From the NCBI GenBank assembly GCA_024403715.1, contig JAKSRJ010000006.1, positions 1 to 64,000 on the forward strand: a DNA stretch of 64,000 nt. The letters run 5' to 3'. Shown piece by piece: positions 1 through 8,414 of the stretch (positions within the stretch are counted from its first letter, which is position 1; every line of letters begins with the position of its first letter). Position numbers and translations under genes: made by a program. The notes beneath the pieces are model-generated. The model did not search any database, was not told the origin of the DNA, and saw nothing but the letters and a program-made list of their open reading frames with translations. This DNA comes from Saccharofermentans sp. (lineage in GTDB: Bacteria; Bacillota; Clostridia; Saccharofermentanales; Saccharofermentanaceae).

Positions 1-15
1 TTTTCTAGCTTTCAT
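1..15 (-). CDS. First five codons of an unidentified gene cut by the window edge
   Basis: On the minus strand an ATG at position 15 follows an AAGGAG ribosome binding site (21-26) that overlaps the stop codon of the MATE transporter gene. Only Met-Lys-Ala-Arg-Lys is visible before the window ends, so the product cannot be named. The tight spacing suggests co-transcription with the transporter. Confidence 0.5.
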
Positions 16-24
16 AAGAACTCC

Positions 25-1392
25 TTATGCAACTTTGTTTACGATATTTTTTACCCATTTGTATTTTTTATAGTGAAGTAATACAACTGGTATTTTAATC
101 ATCTCATCAAGATTAAGAATAAAATATACGACGATTACTGGCAGGTGCCATACAAAGGCAGCAAGCATACCAACAGGAACAATAAATGCCCACATCGTTA
201 TAGTGTCACATATAAAACCAAACTTAGTATCGCCACCAGCTCCTAAGATGCCTCCGATTACAACGCAGTTAATAGATCTACCACAAATATAATATGCGTT
301 CATGTACATCATGGCCTTGAGATACCCTATCGCAACAGGTGAAAGATTAACAAACCTAACTACAATAGGCGTAGATAAAGCAGTAAGAATTCCAAGAATA
401 AGACCACTTATGATAGCGATTCTTAAAATTCTGTCGCCATACTCCTTACCTGTATCAAATCTATTAGCACCAAGCTCGTTACCAACAACGATAGCACCAC
501 CGCCACCTAATGCATAGCACAGGCAGGAAACAACATCCTTGATAATAAATACGATGGAATTTGCTGCCGTAGCATCAGAACCCAAGTGTCCGATAATAAC
601 AGAAATCATAGTAAACCCAATACCCCACAAAAGCTGGTTTGCAAGGTATGGCGCGGAATATTTAGAGAAGTCCTTTCGAAGTCCCAAATCAAGCTTAAAA
701 ATATCTTTAAATCTAATTTTTACACTACACTTCTTTATAAGAAAGAAGAGGCATGAGAAGCATGCAAATCCGTTCGAAATGGTAGTTGCCAATGCAGCAC
801 CTGCAGCTTCCATTCTAGGCGCACCAAGAAGACCAAAAATGAATACAGCGTTAAGTGCGATATTAAGGAAAACAGAAATAATACTTATCACTGTACAATG
901 CTTAACAAAACCAGTGTTCTTAAGCACGGATTCAAAAAGCATTGCCAAGGACATAAATATGTACGCAAAGCTTACAATCCTTAAGTAGGATTCGCCATAA
1001 TTAATAATCTCTGGCACGTTAGAATAAATACTTATTAATGCTCTTGGTGTAAAAATAGCTGCCAGGAAGAATAAGAGCATTACAGGGATAGTCAGAAATA
1101 CAGAATAAGCAGCAACTCGCTCTATTGATCTCTTATCTCCCTTACCCCAATACTGAGCTGCAAACATATTGGCACCAGATGTGATTCCAAAAAGGAAAAG
1201 GTTTAAAACCATCATTATCTGAGCTGACAAAGATACTGCAGACATAGCATCCTGATTTAATGCTACGAGCATCAAAGAGTCTGATACAGGAATTAATGCG
1301 AAAACAAAATTCTGAAGCGTCATTGGAACAATCAATGACGTCAATTTTTTTGCAAAATCGTTATCCTTAAGTTTGAGATTCTCTTTTTTCAT
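25..1392 (-). CDS. MATE family multidrug/toxin efflux transporter
   Basis: A 455-residue integral membrane protein with about twelve hydrophobic segments in two similar halves, the normal MATE size. The N-terminal half has the family pattern of a first helix followed by PVSDSLMLV, and the region around AGAALATTISNGFACF is typical of the centre of the protein. MATE proteins export cationic compounds using a sodium or proton gradient; the substrate cannot be predicted. The ATG at 1392 follows a short intergenic stretch after the CAP-domain gene on the same strand. A second MATE gene, collapsed to a remnant, lies at 49.7-50.1 kb. Confidence 0.9.
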   Translation of the reverse strand: MKKENLKLKDNDFAKKLTSLIVPMTLQNFVFALIPVSDSLMLVALNQDAMSAVSLSAQIMMVLNLFLFGITSGANMFAAQYWGKGDKRSIERVAAYSVFLTIPVMLLFFLAAIFTPRALISIYSNVPEIINYGESYLRIVSFAYIFMSLAMLFESVLKNTGFVKHCTVISIISVFLNIALNAVFIFGLLGAPRMEAAGAALATTISNGFACFSCLFFLIKKCSVKIRFKDIFKLDLGLRKDFSKYSAPYLANQLLWGIGFTMISVIIGHLGSDATAANSIVFIIKDVVSCLCYALGGGGAIVVGNELGANRFDTGKEYGDRILRIAIISGLILGILTALSTPIVVRFVNLSPVAIGYLKAMMYMNAYYICGRSINCVVIGGILGAGGDTKFGFICDTITMWAFIVPVGMLAAFVWHLPVIVVYFILNLDEMIKIPVVLLHYKKYKWVKNIVNKVA

Positions 1393-1443
1393 ACGAGCAT
1401 TATAAGGCTCGATACTCTAAAATCAATAAACGAATTCCTGAGT

Positions 1444-2469
1444 TCAGTAATATGTCATACCTGCATCACCAGAATAATAGAGAGCAAAACCACAAGTTCT
1501 AAAATCTGGATTCATCATATTAGCCTTATGTCCAGGAGAATTCCACCAGGAGTTAAATACCTCCTGAGCTGTTGACTGACCACCAGCAAGATTCTCACCA
1601 TACATAATGTTTGAATTAACTGTCCACCACTGTGAACCATCAGGTCTTGTGTGACTGAATGATACAGTAATTTCCTGTGCTCTTGTCATAGCAGCAGAAG
1701 CTAGCCCATTACTCCATGACAAAGGCTGTAATCCAGCAGCAGTTCTTGCATTGTTTACCAAGTTAAAGAGCTCTAGCATTGTTGGATCACTAGGAGCTGC
1801 GATAGAAACAGGAGCTGGAGTTGGTGTTGGAGTTGGTGTATTTGTTGGGCCAGCAGGAGTAGGTGTTAGGGTTGCTTCCTGGCTTCCTTCCAAAGGAGTA
1901 GTCTCAGTTGGTTCAGTAGCCTCTACTTCCTCTGTCTCTTCTGGCAACTCTTCTTCAAGTCTTACAACCTCAGTACTTGTTGGAACAAAATCATAAGGCT
2001 CAGGAAGAACTTCAAACAAGCACGCTCTATGAACATATGCTTCCTGACCATCAAATTCAATCATATACCAATCATTATCTTCACTAATAGCAATTACATG
2101 TACTTCTCTTCCATAGTACATACGACCGATACTCTGATAATAAACACCAGGACCTGTTCTGATAGAGAAACCACCAGCAGCAATCAAATTAATGTCAACA
2201 GCTCGATAAACATACTCATTTGCTTCATCCTGAGCAGCTCTTGCTCCAAGATAGTTCGCTAGCTCGTAATCAAGGAGCTCGATATTATCATCAGAAACAT
2301 TATAAGTAAGCTTTCCCCAAGGGAACTTCAGAGGATCAGCAACATAATAGGAATATGCCCACTGTGAAGCTAACACAAATACAGTAAAAATAACGAGAAA
2401 CAAAGGAAGTCGATCTTCTTTGGCAATATCTTTCAAGTCATTCTTTGGCTTAAAATCGTTCTCGCTCAT
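1444..2469 (-). CDS. Membrane-anchored SH3-CAP domain protein, C-terminus cut by a TGA
   Basis: Order of parts: short cytoplasmic N-terminus, one membrane segment near residues 25-45, an SH3-like domain around residues 95-155 (FSIRTGPGVYYQSIG), a Glu-rich then Pro/Thr-rich linker (about 165-225), and a CAP/SCP domain with LVNNARTAAGL, the His of SHTRPDG, YGENLA and SWWNSPGHKANMM. Such proteins act at the cell surface; their activity is poorly known. The ATG at 2469 is preferred over an upstream ATG at 2484 because a GGGGG ribosome binding site lies 8 bases before it. The CAP domain normally ends in a Tyr-Trp-x-Gln-x-Phe motif. Here the Trp position is TGA, and the next codons read Thr-Gln-Glu-Phe-Val-Tyr before a second TGA at 1423-1425. 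Confidence 0.85.
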   Translation of the reverse strand: MSENDFKPKNDLKDIAKEDRLPLFLVIFTVFVLASQWAYSYYVADPLKFPWGKLTYNVSDDNIELLDYELANYLGARAAQDEANEYVYRAVDINLIAAGGFSIRTGPGVYYQSIGRMYYGREVHVIAISEDNDWYMIEFDGQEAYVHRACLFEVLPEPYDFVPTSTEVVRLEEELPEETEEVEATEPTETTPLEGSQEATLTPTPAGPTNTPTPTPTPAPVSIAAPSDPTMLELFNLVNNARTAAGLQPLSWSNGLASAAMTRAQEITVSFSHTRPDGSQWWTVNSNIMYGENLAGGQSTAQEVFNSWWNSPGHKANMMNPDFRTCGFALYYSGDAGMTYY

Positions 2470-2545
2470 CGCGCATACCCCCATCTAATCTTTCGACTAG
2501 TATAAAGCCACCATACATCCTAGACAATGAAATAAATGTAAACTT

Positions 2546-2575
2546 TTGCCTTTTTATAATAAGTGGGGTTATAAT
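2546..2575 (+). promoter_or_regulatory. Promoter of the trkA-trkH operon
   Basis: A -35 TTGCCT (2546-2551), an 18-base spacer and a perfect -10 TATAAT (2570-2575) lie about 36 bases before the trkA ATG. A GGGAG ribosome binding site follows. No ydaO-type riboswitch is seen. Confidence 0.6.
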
Positions 2576-2611
2576 TTGCGCATATATTAAAAATATACGG
2601 GAGATGCACGC

Positions 2612-3997
2612 ATGCCTTTTTTTAAGACAACACCATCTGGACTTCGAATTATTATCGTCGGAGCTGGTAAAGTTGGTGCAACGCTTGTTGAGCAATTAAG
2701 CGCAGAAGGTCATAACATTACCGTTATTGATAAAGATCCTAATAAAATTCGAGAGATTACATCAGCTTACGACGTTATGGGCTTGGCTGGAAATGGAGCC
2801 TCTTATTTAACTTTACAGGAAGCAGGCGTATCTAATTCAGATCTCATTATCGCTGTAACAGATTCTGATGAACTTAATCTTTTGTGCTGTACTATTGCAA
2901 AGCAGTTCTCTAAGTGCGCAGCCATTAGCCGCGTAAGAACGCCAGATTACTCAAGAGAAGCTTCATATTTAAGAGAAAAACTTGGTCTTGAGATGATTAT
3001 TAATCCAGATTTAGTCGCAGCAAGAGTTATGTCTCGTATCCTCTATATGCCGAGAGCCCTTGAGATTAATTCTTTTGCACACGGACAAGCTGAGATTATC
3101 AAACTTAAAATTCCTGAGGGTAATATCTTAAACAAGATGACTATTGCCCAGTTCGGCGCTAATATTACTAACAACATCCTCATATGTGGGGTCGAGCGTG
3201 ATGGCAAGGTAGTAATCCCTAGTGGTAATTTTGAACTTGCCACAGGAGACATCATTTCTATTGTTGGCACTCGTAAAGAACATAGTAGTTTATTTAAGAA
3301 AATTGGCTTTGATACTCATCAAGTAAAAACTGCCATGATTGTAGGTGGAGGTCGCTCTACTTATTATCTTGCTAGCATTCTGCTTAAGAGTGGTATTGAT
3401 GTAAAAATCATTGAGCGTGACTTAACAAGATGCGAAAACCTAAGCGAATTCCTACCAAAAGCAGTTGTTATAAATGGCGATGGAACTAATACCGAACTCT
3501 TGCTCGAGGAAGGAATTGATACTACGGAAGCATTCATTCCACTAACGGGTATCGATGAGCAAAATGTAATGCTCTCTCTTCATGCCAAGAAAACAAGTTC
3601 AGCAAAAATTATCACAAAGATTAATAGAACCGGGTTTAACGATATTGTATCTAGTCTTGATTTGGGAAGTGTAATCTATCCAAGATACATCACAACTGAG
3701 ACAATCATCGCTTACGTAAGAGCTCGTAAGGCTTCTTCTGGAAGTAACATCGAGACTTTGTATCATCTATTCGATGCTAGAGCTGAAGCTATCGAATTCC
3801 GTGTTACAGAAGACAGTAATATCATTAATATCCCACTTAAAGATTTAAAGCTTAAGGATAATCTCCTTATCGCCTTCATAGGTCATAATGGAGAAGCTAT
3901 TATCCCTAGAGGTAATAGTGTTATCCTGCCTGGCGATACTGTAATGATTGTTACAACTCACACAGGCTTTAACGATATTACGGATATTCTGAGGTAA
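2612..3997 (+). CDS. trkA: Trk potassium uptake system, NAD-binding regulatory subunit TrkA
   Basis: A 461-residue cytoplasmic protein with two RCK units, each an NAD-binding Rossmann fold followed by a TrkA-C domain. The first fold shows IIIVGAGKVGATLVEQL with an acidic residue after the second strand (VIDKDP). The second begins AMIVGGGRSTYYLA. TrkA rings gate the TrkH channel in response to nucleotides. The length is normal for two-RCK TrkA. It lies two bases upstream of trkH, so the pair is translated together from one transcript. Confidence 0.95.
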   Translation: MPFFKTTPSGLRIIIVGAGKVGATLVEQLSAEGHNITVIDKDPNKIREITSAYDVMGLAGNGASYLTLQEAGVSNSDLIIAVTDSDELNLLCCTIAKQFSKCAAISRVRTPDYSREASYLREKLGLEMIINPDLVAARVMSRILYMPRALEINSFAHGQAEIIKLKIPEGNILNKMTIAQFGANITNNILICGVERDGKVVIPSGNFELATGDIISIVGTRKEHSSLFKKIGFDTHQVKTAMIVGGGRSTYYLASILLKSGIDVKIIERDLTRCENLSEFLPKAVVINGDGTNTELLLEEGIDTTEAFIPLTGIDEQNVMLSLHAKKTSSAKIITKINRTGFNDIVSSLDLGSVIYPRYITTETIIAYVRARKASSGSNIETLYHLFDARAEAIEFRVTEDSNIINIPLKDLKLKDNLLIAFIGHNGEAIIPRGNSVILPGDTVMIVTTHTGFNDITDILR

Positions 3998-3999
3998 TC

Positions 4000-5436
4000 A
4001 TGAACTATCCGATGATAAGATACATCTTATTCCAGGTAATGCGAATTGAAGGCATATTGATGCTTCTTCCATGCGCAGTTTCTGTTTTTTATGGCGATGG
4101 CGAGGGTTTAACTTATGCCATAATAGCTTCCATACTTATCATTGCAGGATTTATTGGTTGTAAATTTGTTCCTAAGAATCAAACTATCTATGTAAAAGAA
4201 GGTTTTGCTGCGACAGGTTTCACGTGGATTTTAATGAGTATCGTCGGATGCTTGCCTTTCGTGTTCTCTGGCGAGATTCCATCTTTTACAGACGCTTTGT
4301 TTGAGACGGTTTCTGGTTTTACTACAACTGGAGCAAGCATTCTTTCTAACGTAGAAGGATTGTCTCATACTGCTTTGTTTTGGAGAAGCTTTACACACTG
4401 GATTGGTGGTATGGGAGTACTCGTATTCCTTCTTGCCATCATCCCTATGAGTGGTGGTTCCAACATTAACCTTATGAAAGCTGAATCCCCGGGGCCTTCT
4501 GTCGGTAAACTCGTTCCTAGAATACGTAGAACTGCATTTATTTTATATGCTATCTATTTGGTAATGACAATAATCGAGACTATATTCCTTCTTTGTGGTG
4601 GTCTTAATCTCTTTGATTCACTTTGCATTGCATTCGGTACTGCAGGTACAGGAGGATTTGCAGTTCGTAACGACAGCTTTATGAGCTATGGTCCAGCCAT
4701 CAGATGGATAGTAAGTGTATTCATGCTACTCTTTGCTGTTAATTTCAATGCATATTACTATGTGCTCCTTAAGGAGATTAAAAAGGCAATTACTATGGAA
4801 GAAGTTCGCACGTTCTTCTTAATAGTTCTAGCTGCTATTGCTGTTGTTTTTGTAAGTATTCTTGATATGTATGCAAATGCTTTCGATGCATTAACAGATG
4901 CCGTTTTTCAGATTGGAACTGTAGTATCTACAACAGGATTTGGGTCAGCTGACTTTGATTTATGGCCGACCGCAGCCAAATTTACATTATGCTTTATGAT
5001 GTTTATGGGAGCTTGTGCAGGAAGCACTGGTGGTGGTATTAAGGTTTCCCGTATGGTGCTTTTGTTTAAGACCATAAGACAGGAATTAGCATCAATGATT
5101 CATCCTAAGATGGTTAGAAGAATCACTCTAGATAAGCGAGTTGTAGATGATGAAGTCATAAGATCAACTAATGCATTCTTAGCAACTTATGCAGGTATTT
5201 TCCTTATTTCAATGTTTCTTGTTTCTTTTAATGGATACGACTTAACAACAACATTTACATCTGTTCTTGCAACGCTCAATAACATTGGACCAGGGTTGGC
5301 TTTGGTAGGTCCAACATGTAACTATGGATTCTTCTCCGTCTTCTCAAAGTACGTGCTCATATTTGATATGCTAGCTGGAAGACTAGAGCTTTTCCCTATT
5401 CTTATTATCTTTAACCCTAGTATTTACAAGAAATAA
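4000..5436 (+). CDS. trkH: Trk potassium uptake system, membrane channel subunit TrkH
   Basis: A 478-residue polytopic membrane protein. Four pore-type segments carry the selectivity-filter pattern, for example SGFTTTGASIL, GTAGTGGFAV, STTGFGSAD and the last one near NNIGPGL. The loop FMGACAGSTGGGIKVSR is diagnostic of TrkH/TrkG. The C-terminus (GRLELFPIL) is complete. It transports potassium inward together with TrkA, encoded directly upstream. The stop codon ends one base before the convergent DJ-1 family gene, leaving no room for a terminator. Confidence 0.95.
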   Translation: MNYPMIRYILFQVMRIEGILMLLPCAVSVFYGDGEGLTYAIIASILIIAGFIGCKFVPKNQTIYVKEGFAATGFTWILMSIVGCLPFVFSGEIPSFTDALFETVSGFTTTGASILSNVEGLSHTALFWRSFTHWIGGMGVLVFLLAIIPMSGGSNINLMKAESPGPSVGKLVPRIRRTAFILYAIYLVMTIIETIFLLCGGLNLFDSLCIAFGTAGTGGFAVRNDSFMSYGPAIRWIVSVFMLLFAVNFNAYYYVLLKEIKKAITMEEVRTFFLIVLAAIAVVFVSILDMYANAFDALTDAVFQIGTVVSTTGFGSADFDLWPTAAKFTLCFMMFMGACAGSTGGGIKVSRMVLLFKTIRQELASMIHPKMVRRITLDKRVVDDEVIRSTNAFLATYAGIFLISMFLVSFNGYDLTTTFTSVLATLNNIGPGLALVGPTCNYGFFSVFSKYVLIFDMLAGRLELFPILIIFNPSIYKK

Positions 5437-5994
5437 TTAGATGGTTTCTGTATGCTGTATTCTAGATTTGATGTCTAGCGATGTCTCCTCATCGACAAGA
5501 AGCCTGATTATTTCTAATCCTTCATCAATAGTGCATCCGAGCCCACGACCTGTCGTAATCATTCCATCTGTAGTAAATGCAGCGCCAGTATACTCTGCAC
5601 AATTAAGCTTATCTTCCCAACCAGGAAAACAAGTCGCCTTCTTGCCCTCTAGCACTCCTGCCTGACCTAACACAGCTGGACCAGCACATACAGCGCCTAA
5701 GCGCTTACCTTCACTATTGAATTTCTGAATTAACTCTTTAAGCCCATCGTGAGCAAGCATATTAGTAACACCTGGCATTCCACCTGGCACGAAAAGCATA
5801 TCACTATCATCGAAATTCTCTTCGGAAAAAATGCCATCAGCTACGATAGTAATATCATGAGAACTAACAACTGTCTTGCTGTCAGTTATAGAAACTAACC
5901 TAGTATTAATGCCAGCTCTTCTTAATAAATCAACAATAATAAGGCATTCAGACTCTTCTGTTCCATTAGCGATAAATACAGTTACTTTACTCAT
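5437..5994 (-). CDS. DJ-1/PfpI family protein (YajL/ThiJ-like)
   Basis: A 185-residue single-domain protein. The catalytic cysteine lies in the nucleophile elbow AVCAGPAVLG, and the conserved glutamate near the N-terminus is in NGTEESE. The family includes glyoxalase-like enzymes, chaperones and oxidative-stress proteins of debated activity, so the reaction is left open. The start has an AAGGAG ribosome binding site. It lies ten bases downstream of the zinc-ribbon membrane protein gene and is probably co-transcribed with it. Confidence 0.85.
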   Translation of the reverse strand: MSKVTVFIANGTEESECLIIVDLLRRAGINTRLVSITDSKTVVSSHDITIVADGIFSEENFDDSDMLFVPGGMPGVTNMLAHDGLKELIQKFNSEGKRLGAVCAGPAVLGQAGVLEGKKATCFPGWEDKLNCAEYTGAAFTTDGMITTGRGLGCTIDEGLEIIRLLVDEETSLDIKSRIQHTETI

Positions 5995-6004
5995 ATGGCT
6001 CTCC

Positions 6005-7207
6005 TTAATCTGGCCAAAAAAGTTTGGTCATATACATAAAAAAATTATATCCTTTATCAGCACTTATTTCCGAAGTTGTTACTGCAATTAACTCAGATTC
6101 TTTGGTCCAAGTCATTTTTGCAGATGGATTTAAATATATTAGAGTATCATCCTTAATGTATTCTTTAGGAACTGGAAACATCTTATCAAACAACCAAGGG
6201 ACATGACCAATCAAAAACATACATACTATTATCAATCCAGAAATAATCAAGCTATACCTGAATATCATTAATGGCACCATATAACTAAAATGCCATCCAA
6301 CACAAACACCTAACAACCCAATAATTACCATGAGGATAAGCTCAGTTATCTTTATTGCCGTTCTGGTCTTATTAGGATGCATCTTACGATCCTGCCACCA
6401 TGGCGTTAACGGAATCATATCCAGACCTGTCAATCTTCCAGTTACTCCATTTACAAAATAATGTTTCTCAGGCATTTCTATGATATAAATGGGAACTAAG
6501 GCAAACACTATATCAAAATTCGAATAATCCGTAATCATCGCACTCGTATCGGGTATGAATTCATCGTAGTCAAGATTCTGCTTAGTTGCCACATCTCGCA
6601 TCAATTTATTAAGTCTCCTCCATATTATTTGAGGATTCTTCCTAGGCAAAAAGTCGGTAGGTAATACTTCTACTCCATCGATTACAGATTCACCACTATA
6701 TTCTTTAGCCTTGCTTAATGGAAACTCACCCGTATCTTCTGCCATATCTCTTGATAAACCTTTACTAGCAAATACAGGTACTTCCTTAAACCCAAATCTA
6801 ATAATCGCTTCTACAGTCTCATGAACTATATCCTTAGAGCGTTTATATGTGCCTCTTCCGCTTAAACTTACTACTGCATCATTTTTAACTATGTAGCATG
6901 GGACATATACAGCACGCCATTTAATGCTAGACATCTCCTGCACATACTTTTTATCTGCATGTTTAACGATAGCTATTTGATTGCTTACTTCTCGTTTTGC
7001 TTCCTCTTCACTATACTCGAAAGGCACAACTAAAGCAGGTTGATCAGGGGTGCTTATATCAGCAATTAATTCGCGCGATGCAAGATCAAAAATCCCTCCA
7101 CATTGAGTACAAAAAATAGCATCCATCATCGAATCAAAGTTTCCTTCGATTCCACAAATAGGACAATTAATATCTGCAGCATCCTGATTAATAAACTGAT
7201 GAATCAT
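6005..7207 (-). CDS. Zinc-ribbon membrane protein of unknown function (paralogue of the 8.4-10.1 kb gene)
   Basis: About 400 residues. An N-terminal zinc ribbon (CPIC then CTQC) is followed by a soluble core with VPFEYSEEEAK and YVPCYIV, and two membrane segments near residues 285-345. The core pattern is shared with the protein at 8415-10100 (PFEFGKEEA, YVPFWII), so the two are paralogues flanking ilvE. No function is known to me. The ATG at 7207 is preferred to one 18 bases upstream because a perfect TATAAT ends exactly seven bases before it. No ribosome binding site is visible, suggesting a leaderless message. Confidence 0.7.
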   Translation of the reverse strand: MIHQFINQDAADINCPICGIEGNFDSMMDAIFCTQCGGIFDLASRELIADISTPDQPALVVPFEYSEEEAKREVSNQIAIVKHADKKYVQEMSSIKWRAVYVPCYIVKNDAVVSLSGRGTYKRSKDIVHETVEAIIRFGFKEVPVFASKGLSRDMAEDTGEFPLSKAKEYSGESVIDGVEVLPTDFLPRKNPQIIWRRLNKLMRDVATKQNLDYDEFIPDTSAMITDYSNFDIVFALVPIYIIEMPEKHYFVNGVTGRLTGLDMIPLTPWWQDRKMHPNKTRTAIKITELILMVIIGLLGVCVGWHFSYMVPLMIFRYSLIISGLIIVCMFLIGHVPWLFDKMFPVPKEYIKDDTLIYLNPSAKMTWTKESELIAVTTSEISADKGYNFFMYMTKLFWPD

Positions 7208-7214
7208 ATGTGTA

Positions 7215-7220
7215 ATTATA
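7215..7220 (-). promoter_or_regulatory. -10 element placed for a leaderless transcript
   Basis: TATAAT on the minus strand is followed by seven bases and then the ATG at 7207, so transcription would begin at or next to the start codon. The -35 region is weak (TTTTCT at 17-base spacing) and falls in the ilvE terminator. Confidence 0.45.
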
Positions 7221-7223
7221 AAC

Positions 7224-7255
7224 AAAAAAGACGCGACAGAAAATTCTGTCGCGTC
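7224..7255 (-). terminator. Rho-independent terminator of ilvE
   Basis: A perfect 11-base-pair stem (7230-7240 with 7245-7255) with a four-base loop is followed on the minus strand by a run of six T. It lies about 25 bases after the ilvE stop codon and overlaps the promoter region of the next minus-strand gene. Confidence 0.85.
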
Positions 7256-7280
7256 AACTAATTCTATAGTTACAATTAAA

Positions 7281-8315
7281 TTAGAGCTTAATCTCTACTA
7301 CCCAACCCTCTGGGGCTTCAATCTCACCCATCTGAATACCTGTCAAAGTCTCACGAAGCTTTGTCATAACAGGACCCATCTCCTCCATACCAGAAGCAAA
7401 TGTAAACTCTCTGCCATGATCTGTAATCTTTCCGATTGGAGAAATAACAGCAGCTGTACCACAAAGTCCACCCTCTGTGAACTTACCGCTCATTACTTCC
7501 TCGAGGAGAACCTCACGTTCTTCAATCTTCATACCAAGATAATGCTCAGCAACATAAACTAGAGATCTTCTTGTGATAGAAGGCAAAATGGAATCAGACT
7601 TAGGAACAACGAGAGTACCATTACCATCTGTAAAAATGATATTAGCACCACCAGTCTCCTCAATCTTTGTACGTGTAGCTGGATCAAGGTAAACATTCTC
7701 AGCGAAGCCCTCATTATGAGCTGTAACTATTGCATGTAAAGACATAGCATAGTTAAGACCAGCCTTGATATTACCTGATCCATGAGGAGCAGCACGGTCA
7801 AAATCAGAAACCTTGATAGAAATTGGCTTAGCGCCACCCTTGAAATAAGGACCTACAGGTGTAGCAAAAATTCTATACTGATAATCATCAGCAGGCTTAA
7901 CACCAATAACAGGGTTAATACCGAAGATATAAGGACGGAGATAAAGTGAAGCGCCAGAACCAAATGGTGGAACCCATGCAGCATTAGCAGCAACAGTCTC
8001 CTGAACAGACTTTAAGAACATTTCCTTTGTAATTGGTGGAATCTCAAGACGAAGTGCAGAATCGTGAAGTCTCTCTGCATTCAAGTCTGGACGGAATGTA
8101 ACTATTCTTCCATCCTTTGTCTCGTAAGCCTTAAGGCCCTCAAAAACAGTCTGAGCATACTGGAGAACACCAGCATCCTCGCTCATTGTAATCATATCAT
8201 CAGCTGTTAAAGCACCCTCGTCCCATGCACCATTAGTATAATTAGCAACAAAACGATAATCTGTCTTCATGTAGCTGAAGCTTAAGTTTGACCAGTCAAG
8301 ATTTTTCTTTTCCAT
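7281..8315 (-). CDS. ilvE: Branched-chain amino acid aminotransferase
   Basis: A 344-residue PLP-dependent fold-type IV aminotransferase of the larger BCAT subgroup. Seen are YAQTVFEGLKAY, LYLRPYIFG, KAGLNYAMSL (the PLP lysine region), the cofactor-site pattern EETGGANI and SGKFTEGGLCGTAAV. It interconverts Leu/Ile/Val and their 2-oxo acids. The ATG at 8315 is chosen over an upstream one at 8345 because an AGGGGG ribosome binding site lies 8-9 bases before it and family similarity begins there. It is transcribed alone, with its own promoter and terminator. Confidence 0.93.
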   Translation of the reverse strand: MEKKNLDWSNLSFSYMKTDYRFVANYTNGAWDEGALTADDMITMSEDAGVLQYAQTVFEGLKAYETKDGRIVTFRPDLNAERLHDSALRLEIPPITKEMFLKSVQETVAANAAWVPPFGSGASLYLRPYIFGINPVIGVKPADDYQYRIFATPVGPYFKGGAKPISIKVSDFDRAAPHGSGNIKAGLNYAMSLHAIVTAHNEGFAENVYLDPATRTKIEETGGANIIFTDGNGTLVVPKSDSILPSITRRSLVYVAEHYLGMKIEEREVLLEEVMSGKFTEGGLCGTAAVISPIGKITDHGREFTFASGMEEMGPVMTKLRETLTGIQMGEIEAPEGWVVEIKL

Positions 8316-8348
8316 AGTACAAAACCCCCTGCTTTTAAATTTCAACGT

Positions 8349-8357
8349 ATTATATCA
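8349..8357 (-). promoter_or_regulatory. Extended -10 promoter of ilvE
   Basis: The minus strand reads TGATATAAT, a perfect extended -10 element, 34 bases upstream of the ilvE start. No convincing -35 is seen at the usual spacing. Confidence 0.5.
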
Positions 8358-8414
8358 CCTTTAATGGGGCAATAAAATAATATATACTACCTAGGGATTT
8401 AGGAGGATAGATAT

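Noticed and set aside
1441-1446. Alternative genetic code with TGA as Trp
   Set aside because: Several genes here (carD, mfd, the permease at 40633) end cleanly at TGA with a good start or promoter just after, so TGA is a stop.
1751-1996. Val/Gly-rich plus-strand ORF
   Set aside because: It is the antisense of the Pro/Thr linker of the CAP-domain protein.
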